Shown: positions 28,101 to 37,697, counted from the stretch's first letter. The stretch: DNA of 41,570 bases from Bacteroidales bacterium (GCA_017994175.1 JAGOLH010000024.1:1-41570), one strand, 5' to 3'. Made by a program: numbers and translations. The notes: generated from the sequence alone by a model not told the origin.

Positions 28101-28641
28101 GAATGGTATATCCTTTATATAGATATCCTTTTTCGTACAGTTTTTTCAGTAGGTACCAAAGGGTTTCGATATAGCGGTTATCGTAAGTAATATATGGGTT
28201 ATCCATATCGACCCAGTATCCGATTTCGCGTGTAAGTTCCTCCCACTCCCGTGTGTATTTCATCACTTCGGTGCGGCAGGTTTTATTGTAGTCTTCCACA
28301 CTAATTTTTTTACCAATATCTTCTTTGGTTATTCCCAATGTTTTTTCCACACTCAGCTCAACAGGCAGACCATGGGTATCCCAGCCTGCTTTACGCTTTA
28401 CCTTATATCCATCAAGGGTTTTATAGCGGCAGAAAATATCTTTTATAGTCCTCGCCATAACATGATGTATCCCGGGTTTGCCATTTGCAGACGGAGGCCC
28501 CTCGAAAAAAATAAATTCTTTACAGTTTTGCCGTGTTGTTATGCTTTTTGCAAAGGTGTTTTCTTTGTCCCACAATTCGTTAATGTCTCTGTTTATCTGA
28601 GGCAGATCAAGGGCTTTATATTCCGGAAATTTTTTTGACAT
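25171..28641 (-). CDS. ileS: Isoleucyl-tRNA synthetase
   Basis: Charges tRNA-Ile. At 1156 residues it is the long form. The class I motifs are PPSANGKPGIHH (the HIGH equivalent) and NKMSKRLGN (the KMSKS equivalent). The editing domain has AWTTTPWTLPSN and DDGTGIVHIAPTFG, the hallmark of Ile/Val/Leu enzymes, and GWDTHGLPVE identifies the catalytic core. The C-terminal third carries the anticodon-binding helices and a tail. It opens a run with the DksA-like gene and lspA, from the promoter at 28672-28702. Confidence 0.97.
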   Translation of the reverse strand: MSKKFPEYKALDLPQINRDINELWDKENTFAKSITTRQNCKEFIFFEGPPSANGKPGIHHVMARTIKDIFCRYKTLDGYKVKRKAGWDTHGLPVELSVEKTLGITKEDIGKKISVEDYNKTCRTEVMKYTREWEELTREIGYWVDMDNPYITYDNRYIETLWYLLKKLYEKGYLYKGYTIQPYSPAAGTGLSTHELNQPGCYRDVKDTTCVSMFQVIRNEKSSFLFHTPDDEISILAWTTTPWTLPSNTALAVGESIEYSLVETFNPYTGNRIKVVLCSDRISAYFKPEGLQLDFSTFKQGDKVIPYRINNTFPGSQLIGIAYRQLIDWVKPMTNAFRVISGDYVTTDDGTGIVHIAPTFGADDLRVAKAAGIPALLIEDKDRNLQALVDKQGKFFRIEEMHPDFLKEYVNTASYSTFAGRYVKNEYDDNANETTVSADIEISVMLKQNNKAFRIEKHIHNYPHCWRTDKPILYYPLDSWFIRTTAFKDRLIELNKTINWKPASTGEGRFGKWLENLVDWNLSRSRFWGTPLPIWASSDGSERICIGSVEELCTGIKASIQAGYMKENPFEGFIPGIFSDENYARIDLHRPFVDKVVLVSESGKPMYREPDLIDVWFDSGAMPYAQWHYPFENSERFNELFPADFIAEGVDQTRGWFFTLHAISTMISDSVSFKNIISNGLVLDKFGNKMSKRLGNAVDPFEVIEQHGADALRWYMITNAQPWDNLKFDVEKDPETGKNIYAGIDEVKRKFFGTYYNTYSFFALYANVDKYTASEKEIPVSERSELDRWIISLLNSLIIEVREHYENYEPTRAGRAIQTFVADHLSNWYVRLGRKRYWGGDFSEDKISAYQTLYHCLITISKLASPIAPFITDRVYRDLNQTTGKESADSVHLCSFPVADANCIDKYLEERMQMAQDISSMILSLRRRVNIKVRQPLQQIMVPVLTDSFAEQLRLVESIILTETNIKEIKYLTDASNLLIKKIKPNFKTLGPKFGKLLKPISEIIQSFSQEDINRFEKDGFINIQHEGKEIRIERADVEILSEDIQGWLVANEGTLTVALDITVTPQLKQEGIARELVNRIQNLRKDSGFEVTDKINIFVQHHSELSDSVINFNDYICAQTLAHSINILNKMEHNSSKIVEIDNFETLIRVERIGK

Positions 28642-28671
28642 TAAAAATTTTGTTTAGTTTTATAAAGATTG

Positions 28672-28702
28672 CAAATATAGAGTATAACTGAAAATTTGCA
28701 AA
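28672..28702 (-). promoter_or_regulatory. Promoter of the ileS operon
   Basis: On the minus strand TTTG (28699-28702), exactly 19 bases, and TATATTTG (28672-28679) form a full match to the Bacteroidota promoter pattern, 31 bases before the ileS start. No T-box or other leader structure fits in that space. Confidence 0.7.
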
Positions 28703-28783
28703 ATGATATTTAGGCTTGTTCTATCCCCCGACAATAATTACTATTCAAATAAATGCACTTACTGGAACACCGATTGAGCTGAT

Positions 28784-30019
28784 TTATTTCTTAAGAATGA
28801 TAGTAAGTGTCTCTCCGGCCAACAACTGATGGTTGTCGGGCAGCTTATTCCATTTCAGAATTTCATCAACTGTGCATCCATAGGTAATCGCAATTCGGTG
28901 TAGCGATTCCCCCTTTTTTACAACATGCTGCACGGGAACCTGGGTTGAAGATGTACCAGAAGTAACTACCATTGTATTCCTGAGGTTTTTTGTTGACTGA
29001 GAGAGAGAGTCGGAAACAATTTCCAGGTATTTCGAAATGTATTCATGGGGTAAAACCAGTGCATATTCCTTACCATCGGAAGGTATAAAGTTGCGGTAAT
29101 AGGTCGGATTTAACAATAGTATATTTTCCGCAGGGAATTGCATTTCGTTGGCAAGGTTAACAAGGTTTAAAGGTCCAAAAACATGAATCGTATCAACGTC
29201 AAAAAAGTCGAAATCGGATTTCAATGGAATAATTTGATGTTCGCGACTGAAATTCATCAAGTAACACATTGCAATGAACGCTGGTACGTAATTTTGCATT
29301 TGCTCTGTCATATATTGTCTTATTTGCCAATAATCGTTGCTCCCCCCACGAATTATTGCTTTTTTAACCATGCCTGGACCTCCGTTGTAGGCGGCAAGAA
29401 CCAGCAACCAGTCTCCAAATGTCCGGTACAGGTATTCAAGATAGCGGCAGGCTGCATCGGTAGACCGATACGGATCGCGTCTTTCGTCAACGTAGGAACT
29501 TACCTGTAAGTCGAATAAATCAGCAGTAGGTTTCATGAACTGCCATAAACCGACAGCACCGGAAGGGGATACAGCATTGGGATCGAGGGCTGATTCTACT
29601 GAAGCGAGATATTTTAATTCCAGCGGCAAATTGTATTTTGCAAGATACTCTTCGAAAAGAGGGAAATAATACTCCGATAAACCGGCTATGCGATTAAGCT
29701 TATCCCTATTCGGAAGGGTGTAGGCATTAATATATTTCTGAACATATTCATTGTATTGCAAAGGAATCAGGGTTGTCCTTCCAAGGACTTCAATTCGAAG
29801 CCGGTAAACTTCAAAGGGATAAACAAGACTATCGGAAAAGAGAACTTCGTCGTGGTGTATGAAACTTTTTTCCGGCTTTACTGAATTAAGCATGCTGTCG
29901 ATATGCATAGTCAGACTTTTTTTACCCTTTTCGCCGCCGGTAATACTATGGGCAGGTAGATTATTGAAAAGGAACAATAATGATATAAATATCCCCCAAT
30001 ATTGAAGAGGCTTTTTCAT
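28784..30019 (-). CDS. MltD-like lytic transglycosylase with C-terminal LysM
   Basis: A 411-residue secreted cell-wall enzyme that cleaves peptidoglycan between MurNAc and GlcNAc with formation of the 1,6-anhydro product. A signal peptide (about 1-24) is followed by a helical linker and the SLT domain (about 125-245), with catalytic Glu142 in ASVESALDPNAVS and the supporting SGAVGLWQFM and AAYNGGPG motifs. One LysM repeat (about 365-410, HVVKKGESLHRIAITYG) binds glycan. No lipobox is seen, so it is probably periplasmic. The gene stands alone, 142 bases from the ileS start and divergent from the unknown gene at 30166; that gap contains the latter's promoter. Confidence 0.9.
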   Translation of the reverse strand: MKKPLQYWGIFISLLFLFNNLPAHSITGGEKGKKSLTMHIDSMLNSVKPEKSFIHHDEVLFSDSLVYPFEVYRLRIEVLGRTTLIPLQYNEYVQKYINAYTLPNRDKLNRIAGLSEYYFPLFEEYLAKYNLPLELKYLASVESALDPNAVSPSGAVGLWQFMKPTADLFDLQVSSYVDERRDPYRSTDAACRYLEYLYRTFGDWLLVLAAYNGGPGMVKKAIIRGGSNDYWQIRQYMTEQMQNYVPAFIAMCYLMNFSREHQIIPLKSDFDFFDVDTIHVFGPLNLVNLANEMQFPAENILLLNPTYYRNFIPSDGKEYALVLPHEYISKYLEIVSDSLSQSTKNLRNTMVVTSGTSSTQVPVQHVVKKGESLHRIAITYGCTVDEILKWNKLPDNHQLLAGETLTIILKK

Positions 30020-30109
30020 GTTGACAATATCTTAATTATCAAGCTAAAATTCAATATTTTAAGATTGTTTTTTTAACTTGTAAATGTTAATTATTAAGGG
30101 TTTTAATTA

Positions 30110-30140
30110 TTTGTCCCCACATTTTGTATGTATATCTTAG
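30110..30140 (+). promoter_or_regulatory. Promoter of the 30.1-kb envelope cluster
   Basis: TTTG (30110-30113), a 19-base spacer and TATCTTAG (30133-30140) match the Bacteroidota pattern with one mismatch in the -7 box. The start codon lies 25 bases downstream. It may drive the run of co-oriented genes to about 38.7 kb. Confidence 0.5.
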
Positions 30141-30165
30141 CAAGAATTGAAAAATTTTTAGGCCA

Positions 30166-32931
30166 ATGAAAAAGAAAACACTGATAATTATTGCGGGAAT
30201 AGTGCTTGTTGTAGCCATTGGCGCAATTGTGTATTTTGTTTTTTTTAGCAGAAAAGACGTAGTTGTTTCCGAATCGATAAAGGCTATTCCAGCGAATGCT
30301 TGCATTGTTATTCAAATACGTGATGTAAATAAAACTTACGAGGGTTTGAAGGAAAAGAGCAAAATTTGGAATGAACTCTCGGTTTTACCTGTTATTTCGC
30401 GGTGCGATAACTTTTTGTCAAGAATCTCTAAAATGAGAGGCACTGAAAAAATTGTTGAAGACCTTCTTTCTAATAATTCGCTGTTTATTTCTGTGCACCC
30501 TGTTGGTAAATCAAAATACGAGATTTTTCATGCAATCGCCATTCCGAGTGATATAAACCCCGAAGACCTTATTGCATTGTTCAAAAAAGAATATGCCGAT
30601 TCAGCAGTATGTAGCGAGCGCAGCTTCGAAAATGTAACTTTGTATGAATTGAAATACAATATCGGGAAACGCAGTCTTTGTTTTGCCATAGCAGGGGGGC
30701 ATCTTATTTGGAGTTATTCACCTTTACTTGTTGAGGAATCGGTAAATCAAATGAAAGGCAAGAAAAAAAGTCTTGCCGACAACGAAGATTTTACCACGAT
30801 TTATAAAAGTGCCGGGCAGAAAGAGCTGGCCAATATATATCTGCAAATTCCTTCTTTACCTTTACTTTTAGGTACTCAACTTAACGCAGACGCATCGTTG
30901 CTGAAGGATGCAGTTGTTGGTTTCGCAGGATGGACAGAGCTTGATTTGGGAATCGATGATACCCGGTTTACATTTAGTGGTTTTACCGCTGTGAACGATT
31001 CGTTGTTGGGCTTCGTAAATGTGCTGCAATCGCAGAAACCCGCTCCGATGACCATAGAAACGGTGCTACCGGCAAACACATATTTTTACATGCAAATGGC
31101 ATTTACCGATGCCAATGCATATGCCGATAACCTGATAAAGTTCCTGAAGTTTACTGAGCAAAACATCAATTACGAAAAGTTATGTAAACAGGCTGAAAAT
31201 GAATATGCTCTCAACTTAGGTGAATTGATATACCCACTTATCAATCGGGAAGTTGGTTTAGCAATGGTTGAAAGTAGCAACGGGGAGGACGAGATATACT
31301 CATATCTTATTATTAATACTAAAAGCCGCAGCATTGCAGAAAATGAGCTTGAAAGAATTTGTGAAAAAATATCAGGATCCGCAAAATATAAATCTGTTAT
31401 AAATATTGATGAAGCAGTAGAATTTAATGTGTATCGTATGGATTTCCCCGATATTGGGGATGTTTTGTTTGGCCCGGTGTTTAGTGGGCTCAACTCGAAT
31501 TATGCTGCATTTTACGATAATTACCTGATTTTTGGTAATAGTGTAGCTGCCATCGATGAGTTTTTGCGCAAGGCTTTACTGAATAAAACAATGGCTACCG
31601 ACCTGAAACACGCAGGGTTTATGTCGGGTTTTTCGAAAAACTCGAATATGTTTGTATATGTTAACCCTATGCGTGCTAAAAATCATATCTGCAAAATTCT
31701 AACAGAAGAGGCATTGCATATATTCCAGAATTCATTTCAATCGATCTCCCGTATAAGCGATATCGGATTACAATGGAGTGTTTCTGAGGGTATGCTCTAC
31801 AACTACGCAATGATCCAGTTTGATCCTGAGCAGAGAGAAGAGCCCAAAACCATATGGACAAGCAAACTCGATTCCATTGTTCTGAATAAACCGGTGATTG
31901 TGGTCAATCACTTGAATCAATCAAAAGAGATTATTGTTCAGGACCGCAAAAACATTTTACATCTTATTAGCGAAAGTGGTCGTGAAATATGGAAGATACC
32001 GGTTGATGGCCGCATTAATAGCGAAGTATATCAGGTAGATGCATTTAATAATGGCAAACTTCAATACTTGTTTTCCACCGAGACGCAGATACATCTTATC
32101 GACAGACTGGGAAATGAATGTGACCGGTTTCCGGTGAATTTGCGTGAAAAATCTAATACGGGAATATCGCTCTTCGATTATGAAAATAACAGGTCATACC
32201 GCATTGCGGTTGCCTGTAACGACAAGAAGGTATATCTCTACGACATTGAAGGGAAATTGGTAAAAGGTTGGATGTTTGAAACTTCAGATAATCCCGTGCT
32301 GCAATCGCCCCAGCATTTCAGGGTGGGGTCGGCAGATTACATTGTTTTCAACGATCTTTATAAATTGTATGTTGTCGATCGCAAAGGCCAAACTCAGGCT
32401 GCTCCGTCAACAGGTTTTCTGTTTTCCGAAAACAACGATGTGTTTTTTGATGCCACGGGGCAGGAACGATTTATTGCCTCAGCGAAAAACGGAACAGTGT
32501 ATTTTATGTATTTGAATGGAAAAACCGATTCGATTTCGTTTGACTCATATAGCGAAAAGCACTTTTTTAATTACTACGATATTGACAACGATGGAAAAAA
32601 AGACTTTATCTTCATTGACGGCGGGAGTATTGATGTGTATAAAGCCGATAAAAAGAAGCTCTTTTCTGTAAATCTTAATTCTGATATCAATTACCCTCCG
32701 TATTTTTATAAATTCTCACGCAACCAAATTAAGATTGGTGTAGTCTGTAAAGATAAAGAGCAAATATATCTGCTGAACGATGATGGTACTTTATTCGAGG
32801 GATTTCCGTTGCGTGGTATTTCACCATTCAGCATAGGGTATTTAAACAACAACAGCGGCAGTTTTAATTTGGTAACCGGTGGGAAAGACAATTCGCTGTA
32901 CAATTATGAAATTAAAGAATCATCGGAATAA
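30166..32931 (+). CDS. Membrane-anchored DUF3352-like protein with propeller-like C-terminal part
   Basis: A 921-residue protein whose function I cannot name. One N-terminal membrane helix (about 5-28) with a short cytosolic lead anchors it so that the rest faces the periplasm. Residues about 40-560 resemble the DUF3352 type of repeated alpha/beta segments (AIPANACIVIQIRD opening, later ETVLPANTYFYMQM). From about 565 to the end, repeated blades of beta strands appear (KNILHLISESGREIW, KVYLYDIEGKLVKGW, DIDNDGKKDFIFIDG), the last like an FG-GAP or PQQ-type propeller repeat. It starts a co-oriented run with a lipoprotein and a DUF5723 barrel, 41 bases apart from the first, suggesting a multi-protein envelope role. 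Confidence 0.6.
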   Translation: MKKKTLIIIAGIVLVVAIGAIVYFVFFSRKDVVVSESIKAIPANACIVIQIRDVNKTYEGLKEKSKIWNELSVLPVISRCDNFLSRISKMRGTEKIVEDLLSNNSLFISVHPVGKSKYEIFHAIAIPSDINPEDLIALFKKEYADSAVCSERSFENVTLYELKYNIGKRSLCFAIAGGHLIWSYSPLLVEESVNQMKGKKKSLADNEDFTTIYKSAGQKELANIYLQIPSLPLLLGTQLNADASLLKDAVVGFAGWTELDLGIDDTRFTFSGFTAVNDSLLGFVNVLQSQKPAPMTIETVLPANTYFYMQMAFTDANAYADNLIKFLKFTEQNINYEKLCKQAENEYALNLGELIYPLINREVGLAMVESSNGEDEIYSYLIINTKSRSIAENELERICEKISGSAKYKSVINIDEAVEFNVYRMDFPDIGDVLFGPVFSGLNSNYAAFYDNYLIFGNSVAAIDEFLRKALLNKTMATDLKHAGFMSGFSKNSNMFVYVNPMRAKNHICKILTEEALHIFQNSFQSISRISDIGLQWSVSEGMLYNYAMIQFDPEQREEPKTIWTSKLDSIVLNKPVIVVNHLNQSKEIIVQDRKNILHLISESGREIWKIPVDGRINSEVYQVDAFNNGKLQYLFSTETQIHLIDRLGNECDRFPVNLREKSNTGISLFDYENNRSYRIAVACNDKKVYLYDIEGKLVKGWMFETSDNPVLQSPQHFRVGSADYIVFNDLYKLYVVDRKGQTQAAPSTGFLFSENNDVFFDATGQERFIASAKNGTVYFMYLNGKTDSISFDSYSEKHFFNYYDIDNDGKKDFIFIDGGSIDVYKADKKKLFSVNLNSDINYPPYFYKFSRNQIKIGVVCKDKEQIYLLNDDGTLFEGFPLRGISPFSIGYLNNNSGSFNLVTGGKDNSLYNYEIKESSE

Positions 32932-32972
32932 TTCGAATTCTGTAGTATCTTTACATAAAAATGCAATTCATT

Positions 32973-34640
32973 ATGAAACGCTTTCTGATAAGTTCTTTTA
33001 TTGTGGGGTTTTTAATAATGCTTTTTAATTCCTGTATAAAAGACAATTTTGATTTTGATAAATGGGATGGTGAAGTGGAATGGACCCCATCGTTTGTAGC
33101 ACCTGTAGCATGGGGCGATTTGAGTATACTTGAAGCTATCGAAGCCTACGATAGCACGATTAACCTGATTGCGAACACCGACGGATATGTGTCGTTGCTC
33201 TATTATACTAACGTGAGCTCAAGAGATATTTCGGAGCTTATTGTAATACCAGATCAGGCATATTTTGGGGTTGTTAACGGAACAGATATCGATTTTTCGG
33301 AGTTCGATCAGAATGGCGAAATACTATCGGGAACTGTAAATCTAAAGATGGGGTTTACAATGTTCAACGAAGAATGCGAAATAGATACCATTTATGTAAA
33401 ATCAGCGATTCTGAACTCTCTGGTTCAATCTACTTATAAGCATACACTGCAGTTGAAATTTACGTTTCCAACCATTGTTAAAAACGGTAGCCCCTTGCAA
33501 ATAGAGTACTTTTATGCACCAGTTGGCGGCATTGATGCAAACAACGATATTAGCCTTCAGGGATATCATATCGATCTGACTCAGACTGCGCTTGGATACA
33601 ACGAAGTTCCTGTTGTTATGAGCTATATCTTTTATCATTCCGGAACCCCTGATAACTCAGGAAACATCATATTCAATCACAATTTTGAAGATTTGGAATA
33701 TGAATTCATGAGCGGATACTTTGGTTATAATTCAATTATTTTTGAGACCGATTCGGTAAATATTGGCATATTTAAAAACAAAAACCTGAATGTTGATGAG
33801 TATTTGTTTCAGGATCCTAAATTTAAGGTTCGCTATCATAATTCCTATGGAATTCCCACAAACTTTTTCTTTACAGAAATGTATGCACGTTCGAAAATTA
33901 ATGACCAGAATTATAATATCATAGATTACGAAAACGGTCTGCCGCTAGATTCGTTGCACCCATACTTTGTAAATTTTCCGAATATTCCATGGTTTATGCG
34001 AGACGACAGCATAGTGCTAAATCGTTTCAACAGCAACATTGCCCAGGTAATAAGTATTCAGCCCAAATGGATTCAGTTTGTTGCGCATGCACATACCAAT
34101 CCGAACGGAACATCGCATACCAATTTTATCACTGATCAAAGTGTTCTTGTAGCCGATGTGGAAGTTGAACTTCCTCTGTGGGGATATATCGACAACTTTC
34201 ATGCTGCCGATACATCCGACTTCGACTTCAGCGAAATGTATAGCACTGCCCAGGCGATAAAACGACTTGCAATCAGGCTTGATATGACTAACGGATTTCC
34301 AGTTGAAGGGTACGGGCAGGTTTACTTTATGGATGAGAACTATACAATTCTCGACTCCTTATTGTATTCATATCAGGAGAGAATTATTCCTGCTGCAACA
34401 ATAGGCAGCGAAGGGCAGGTACTCGAGTATGCCAAAAAGGTGACGATTGTGGAAATTACCGATGACAGGGTTGAAAAGATTAAAGATGCTAAATATATTA
34501 GCTACGAAGGACACTCTAATTCAACAGAGTATTACGACGACAGACTGGTAAAAATATACGGAGAGTACCGTATTAAATTCGATTTGTCGTTTGAAGCAGA
34601 TATCGAAATGAATGTTGATATAGATACTATTGAATTTTAA
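32973..34640 (+). CDS. Probable surface-exposed lipoprotein, function unknown
   Basis: A 555-residue protein that begins MKRFLISSFIVGFLIMLFNSC, a lipoprotein signal peptide with the modified Cys at residue 21. The residues after Cys (IKDNFDFD) are Lys followed by acidic residues, as in the Bacteroidota lipoprotein export signal, so surface exposure is likely but inferred. The rest is beta-rich, with no recognised domain. An in-frame ATG at 32961 would add four residues before the signal and is less likely. It starts 41 bases after the propeller-like gene and ends three bases before the DUF5723 gene, so all three are probably one operon and the proteins may work together. Confidence 0.7.
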   Translation: MKRFLISSFIVGFLIMLFNSCIKDNFDFDKWDGEVEWTPSFVAPVAWGDLSILEAIEAYDSTINLIANTDGYVSLLYYTNVSSRDISELIVIPDQAYFGVVNGTDIDFSEFDQNGEILSGTVNLKMGFTMFNEECEIDTIYVKSAILNSLVQSTYKHTLQLKFTFPTIVKNGSPLQIEYFYAPVGGIDANNDISLQGYHIDLTQTALGYNEVPVVMSYIFYHSGTPDNSGNIIFNHNFEDLEYEFMSGYFGYNSIIFETDSVNIGIFKNKNLNVDEYLFQDPKFKVRYHNSYGIPTNFFFTEMYARSKINDQNYNIIDYENGLPLDSLHPYFVNFPNIPWFMRDDSIVLNRFNSNIAQVISIQPKWIQFVAHAHTNPNGTSHTNFITDQSVLVADVEVELPLWGYIDNFHAADTSDFDFSEMYSTAQAIKRLAIRLDMTNGFPVEGYGQVYFMDENYTILDSLLYSYQERIIPAATIGSEGQVLEYAKKVTIVEITDDRVEKIKDAKYISYEGHSNSTEYYDDRLVKIYGEYRIKFDLSFEADIEMNVDIDTIEF

Positions 34641-34643
34641 GCC

Positions 34644-36077
34644 ATGAAAAAACTAGTAATTATCTCAGCAGTAGTTTTTATGGCAATCAATAGCGTTGCC
34701 CAGCAGGACTTTAGCTTATACTACATGAACAGAACCCTGCAAAGCCAATGGCTGAATCCCTCGTCCGATTATCCGTATGCTGTAAGTGTGGGCGGATTAT
34801 TGGTGCCTGTCTTTGGTCAGATATCTCCTCCACTGCATTTTAATTACGCCAATAATGCTTGGCATTATAACGATATTTTACACATGGGTACCGGTATAAA
34901 AGCCGACTCCCTGGTTCTCGACATTGATAAAATGATGAATAATGTGCATAAGCAAAACAATATCCGTTTCGAAAATTATATTGAATTATTAAGCGTGGGC
35001 TTTAAGGTAAAAACCTTGTTTTTTACATTTTCTATCTCTGAAAAACTGAACTATGGCGTATCGATTCCGGGAGATTTTATGCACCTGATTGTATATGGGA
35101 ATATGCCTTATTATAGCGACAATAGAAGTTATGATTTTAGCCGGCTGAACTTAAATTTTACCCACTACAGCGAATATGCATTGGGCGTTTCGGCCAGTGC
35201 CGACAAGCTTCGCATAGGAGGAAGGATGAAATTACTTTTTGGTAAATCGAATATCAGCACCGATATTAAAACCCTGTCGTTGTACACCAATCCTGAAAAT
35301 GTTTACATGACTGCAGTTACCGATATGAGTATACGTGCATCGCAACCCTTTCCAATCGAATACGAATACTATCCCGATGGCGACAGTATAAGATTTGATT
35401 TACCCGATGATTTGGGAAGTTATTTTGACCCTGCAGATTATTTACTGAACCCTAAGAATTTTGGTTTGGCTGTGGATATTGGAGCCAGTTATGAAATTAA
35501 CCACCAATGGCAGGTATTTGCCAGCGCAACCGACATTGGACTGATAACCTGGAACGACAATCCTTTCAGTCTGGTCAGCAACGGAAGCTTCCTTTTCAAA
35601 GGCATTGAAGCCGATTACTGGCATAGTACCGATGAAATAGAAGAATCTCTTGAAAACCTTGGAGACTCTATTCTGAGAACCTTTCGATTTGAAGAGAGCA
35701 ATCAGGGTTATGTAACTTTTTTGCCCTCAAATCTGTATGTTGGAGGTATGTATAAACCATTTGATAAAATTCATATAGGAGCACTGTATCGTGCTGAATT
35801 CTATAAAAAGAGTATTATGTCATCTCTTACACTTTCGTTTAATTCGAATCTTACAAAATGGTTTAGTGGGCATTTGAGTTATTCTATTGCAAATAACAGC
35901 TTTATCAATTTCGGGCTTGGGTTTACATTGCGCCTTGCAATTTTCCAGTTCTACCTTACCACCGACAATCTTACGGGAATAATTTGGCCGCAAAAGTCGC
36001 AAAACATGAATTTACGGATGGGTTGCAACATGGTTTTTGGTTATAAGGAAAAACCCGTATCAAAAATATTTTATTAA
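34644..36077 (+). CDS. DUF5723-family outer-membrane beta-barrel protein
   Basis: A 477-residue protein with a signal peptide (1-19, ending SVAQ) and alternating beta strands ending in the aromatic Phe-Tyr pair typical of outer-membrane barrels. QQDFSLYYMNRTLQSQWLNPS at the start of the mature protein and SVGGLLVPVFGQ match the DUF5723 family, found in Bacteroidota and of unknown function; the late SLTLSFNSNLTKWFSGHLSYS looks like a barrel strand pair. It begins three bases after the lipoprotein stop, so they are co-translated, and partnership of barrel and lipoprotein is a reasonable inference. Confidence 0.75.
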   Translation: MKKLVIISAVVFMAINSVAQQDFSLYYMNRTLQSQWLNPSSDYPYAVSVGGLLVPVFGQISPPLHFNYANNAWHYNDILHMGTGIKADSLVLDIDKMMNNVHKQNNIRFENYIELLSVGFKVKTLFFTFSISEKLNYGVSIPGDFMHLIVYGNMPYYSDNRSYDFSRLNLNFTHYSEYALGVSASADKLRIGGRMKLLFGKSNISTDIKTLSLYTNPENVYMTAVTDMSIRASQPFPIEYEYYPDGDSIRFDLPDDLGSYFDPADYLLNPKNFGLAVDIGASYEINHQWQVFASATDIGLITWNDNPFSLVSNGSFLFKGIEADYWHSTDEIEESLENLGDSILRTFRFEESNQGYVTFLPSNLYVGGMYKPFDKIHIGALYRAEFYKKSIMSSLTLSFNSNLTKWFSGHLSYSIANNSFINFGLGFTLRLAIFQFYLTTDNLTGIIWPQKSQNMNLRMGCNMVFGYKEKPVSKIFY

Positions 36078-36104
36078 CCTGCTTTATGTTGTGATTTCAA
36101 AGGA

Positions 36105-37679
36105 ATGGAATTAAACAGGCTTACCCGAAGCGATATTCATCGGTATGTTTACCTTTTGGGGTTGCTTATAATAGCAGCGTTTCTGCCATTTTCTGTTTAT
36201 ATTACAAGTGTTGCTCATTTTGTGATTATTGCGAATTACTTACTCGAAGGTAATTATTATCAGAAAATCAGGATTCTCTTTGCCCGACCATCTGTAGTCC
36301 TATTTTTGCTGCTTATAGTGGTTCATTTTATCTGGCTGATTAATTCAACTGACATACATTATGCGTTAAAAGACATCAGAATAAAGCTACCTTTGCTTGC
36401 TTTACCGATAATTTTTGGCACTACCGCACCCATAAAATTCAGACAACTAAAATTAATATTGCTTGTTTTTGCAGGCTCAATTCTGCTGAACTCTGTAATT
36501 TCTACACTATCTCTGGCTGGAGTTTTTGCAACGGAACAACTTAACGATACGCGTGATATCTCTTTATTTGTTAGCCACATCCGCTTTTCTCTCATGATTG
36601 TACTAAGCATATTTATTTTAATTTGGTTTATGTTCCGTCGAAAAATTGTTTATCGGTTCGAATACGTCTTATATAGTACTGTAGCTTTGTGGCTCATATC
36701 CTTTTTAATAATAAGCCAGTTTTTCACAGGAATTGTACTGTTTTTTGTGGTGTGTATTCTTTTTCTGCTCTGGGTTTTTTTGCAACAAAAACGACGAATT
36801 TTAATGATATCAGGGATTATAACCCTCTTTCTGCTACTTGTTTCGTTTGCAACACTTGGGTACTTTCAGGTAAGGAGCTTTTATTCCCCACCTGTCAGGT
36901 CGGGAACAAGCTTGCTGAAAACTACCGAAAACGGAAACCCCTATTATCATAATATGTCGAGTCGGCTTATCGAAAACGGGAATCTCATTTATGTTGAAAT
37001 ATGCGAAAACGAAATAAGAGGTGCCTGGGAGCTGCGCAGTACATTATCTATTGATTCCCTTGATGCAAAACAGCAACCGGTAATTCACACCCTTATCCGT
37101 TATCTAAGTTCAAAAGGAATGCCTAAAAGTGGGAATGCCGTGCTATCGTTGTCTGATGAAGAGATTAAAGCAATTGAAGCAGGAAAATCAAATGTTAGGT
37201 ACCTAGACGGTATCGATTTTTTTGACAGGATATATCAATTCATATGGCAAATCGATTGCTATATTAAGGAAGGGAACCCAAGCGGACACTCTTTAACCCA
37301 ACGGATTGAATATGTGATAACCGGTTTGTATATTCTTAAGAATAACTTTTGGTTTGGTGTTGGTACCGGTGATGTTGATTCGGTTTTCAAACAAGCCTAC
37401 ATCGAAAAAAACTCAATGCTCGAAGAACAGTTCAGGCATCGTGCTCACAATCAGGTTCTTACGTTTTATATTGCTTTCGGATGCATCGGTGCAACTCTAT
37501 GCTTAATAGCCATATTTTTTCCTTTGATACTCGAATCGAAAAAGAGTCGCTTTCTGTTGTTGCTATTTGTTTTGATTGCTCTGGTTTCGATGTTGAATGA
37601 AGATACGCTTGAAACAGCAACAGGTTCTGCCTTTTTTGCGTATTTTTATTCATTGTTTTTATGGGGAGTAAACGAATGA
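36105..37679 (+). CDS. O-antigen ligase-family (Wzy-like) membrane protein
   Basis: A 524-residue polytopic inner-membrane protein of about ten to twelve helices. A large extracytoplasmic loop (about 255-425) carries FWFGVGTGDVDSVFKQAY and HRAHNQVL, the family motif in which His/Asn and Arg residues act in glycan transfer. Relatives join O-antigen to lipid A-core (WaaL), polymerise repeat units (Wzy) or glycosylate proteins; sequence alone does not separate these. It lies 28 bases after the DUF5723 gene and 18 before guanine deaminase, on the same strand. A surface-glycan gene here supports an envelope role for the cluster, but co-transcription is inferred from spacing only. Confidence 0.82.
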   Translation: MELNRLTRSDIHRYVYLLGLLIIAAFLPFSVYITSVAHFVIIANYLLEGNYYQKIRILFARPSVVLFLLLIVVHFIWLINSTDIHYALKDIRIKLPLLALPIIFGTTAPIKFRQLKLILLVFAGSILLNSVISTLSLAGVFATEQLNDTRDISLFVSHIRFSLMIVLSIFILIWFMFRRKIVYRFEYVLYSTVALWLISFLIISQFFTGIVLFFVVCILFLLWVFLQQKRRILMISGIITLFLLLVSFATLGYFQVRSFYSPPVRSGTSLLKTTENGNPYYHNMSSRLIENGNLIYVEICENEIRGAWELRSTLSIDSLDAKQQPVIHTLIRYLSSKGMPKSGNAVLSLSDEEIKAIEAGKSNVRYLDGIDFFDRIYQFIWQIDCYIKEGNPSGHSLTQRIEYVITGLYILKNNFWFGVGTGDVDSVFKQAYIEKNSMLEEQFRHRAHNQVLTFYIAFGCIGATLCLIAIFFPLILESKKSRFLLLLFVLIALVSMLNEDTLETATGSAFFAYFYSLFLWGVNE

Positions 37680-37697
37680 AATTAAAAATCTTTCATT

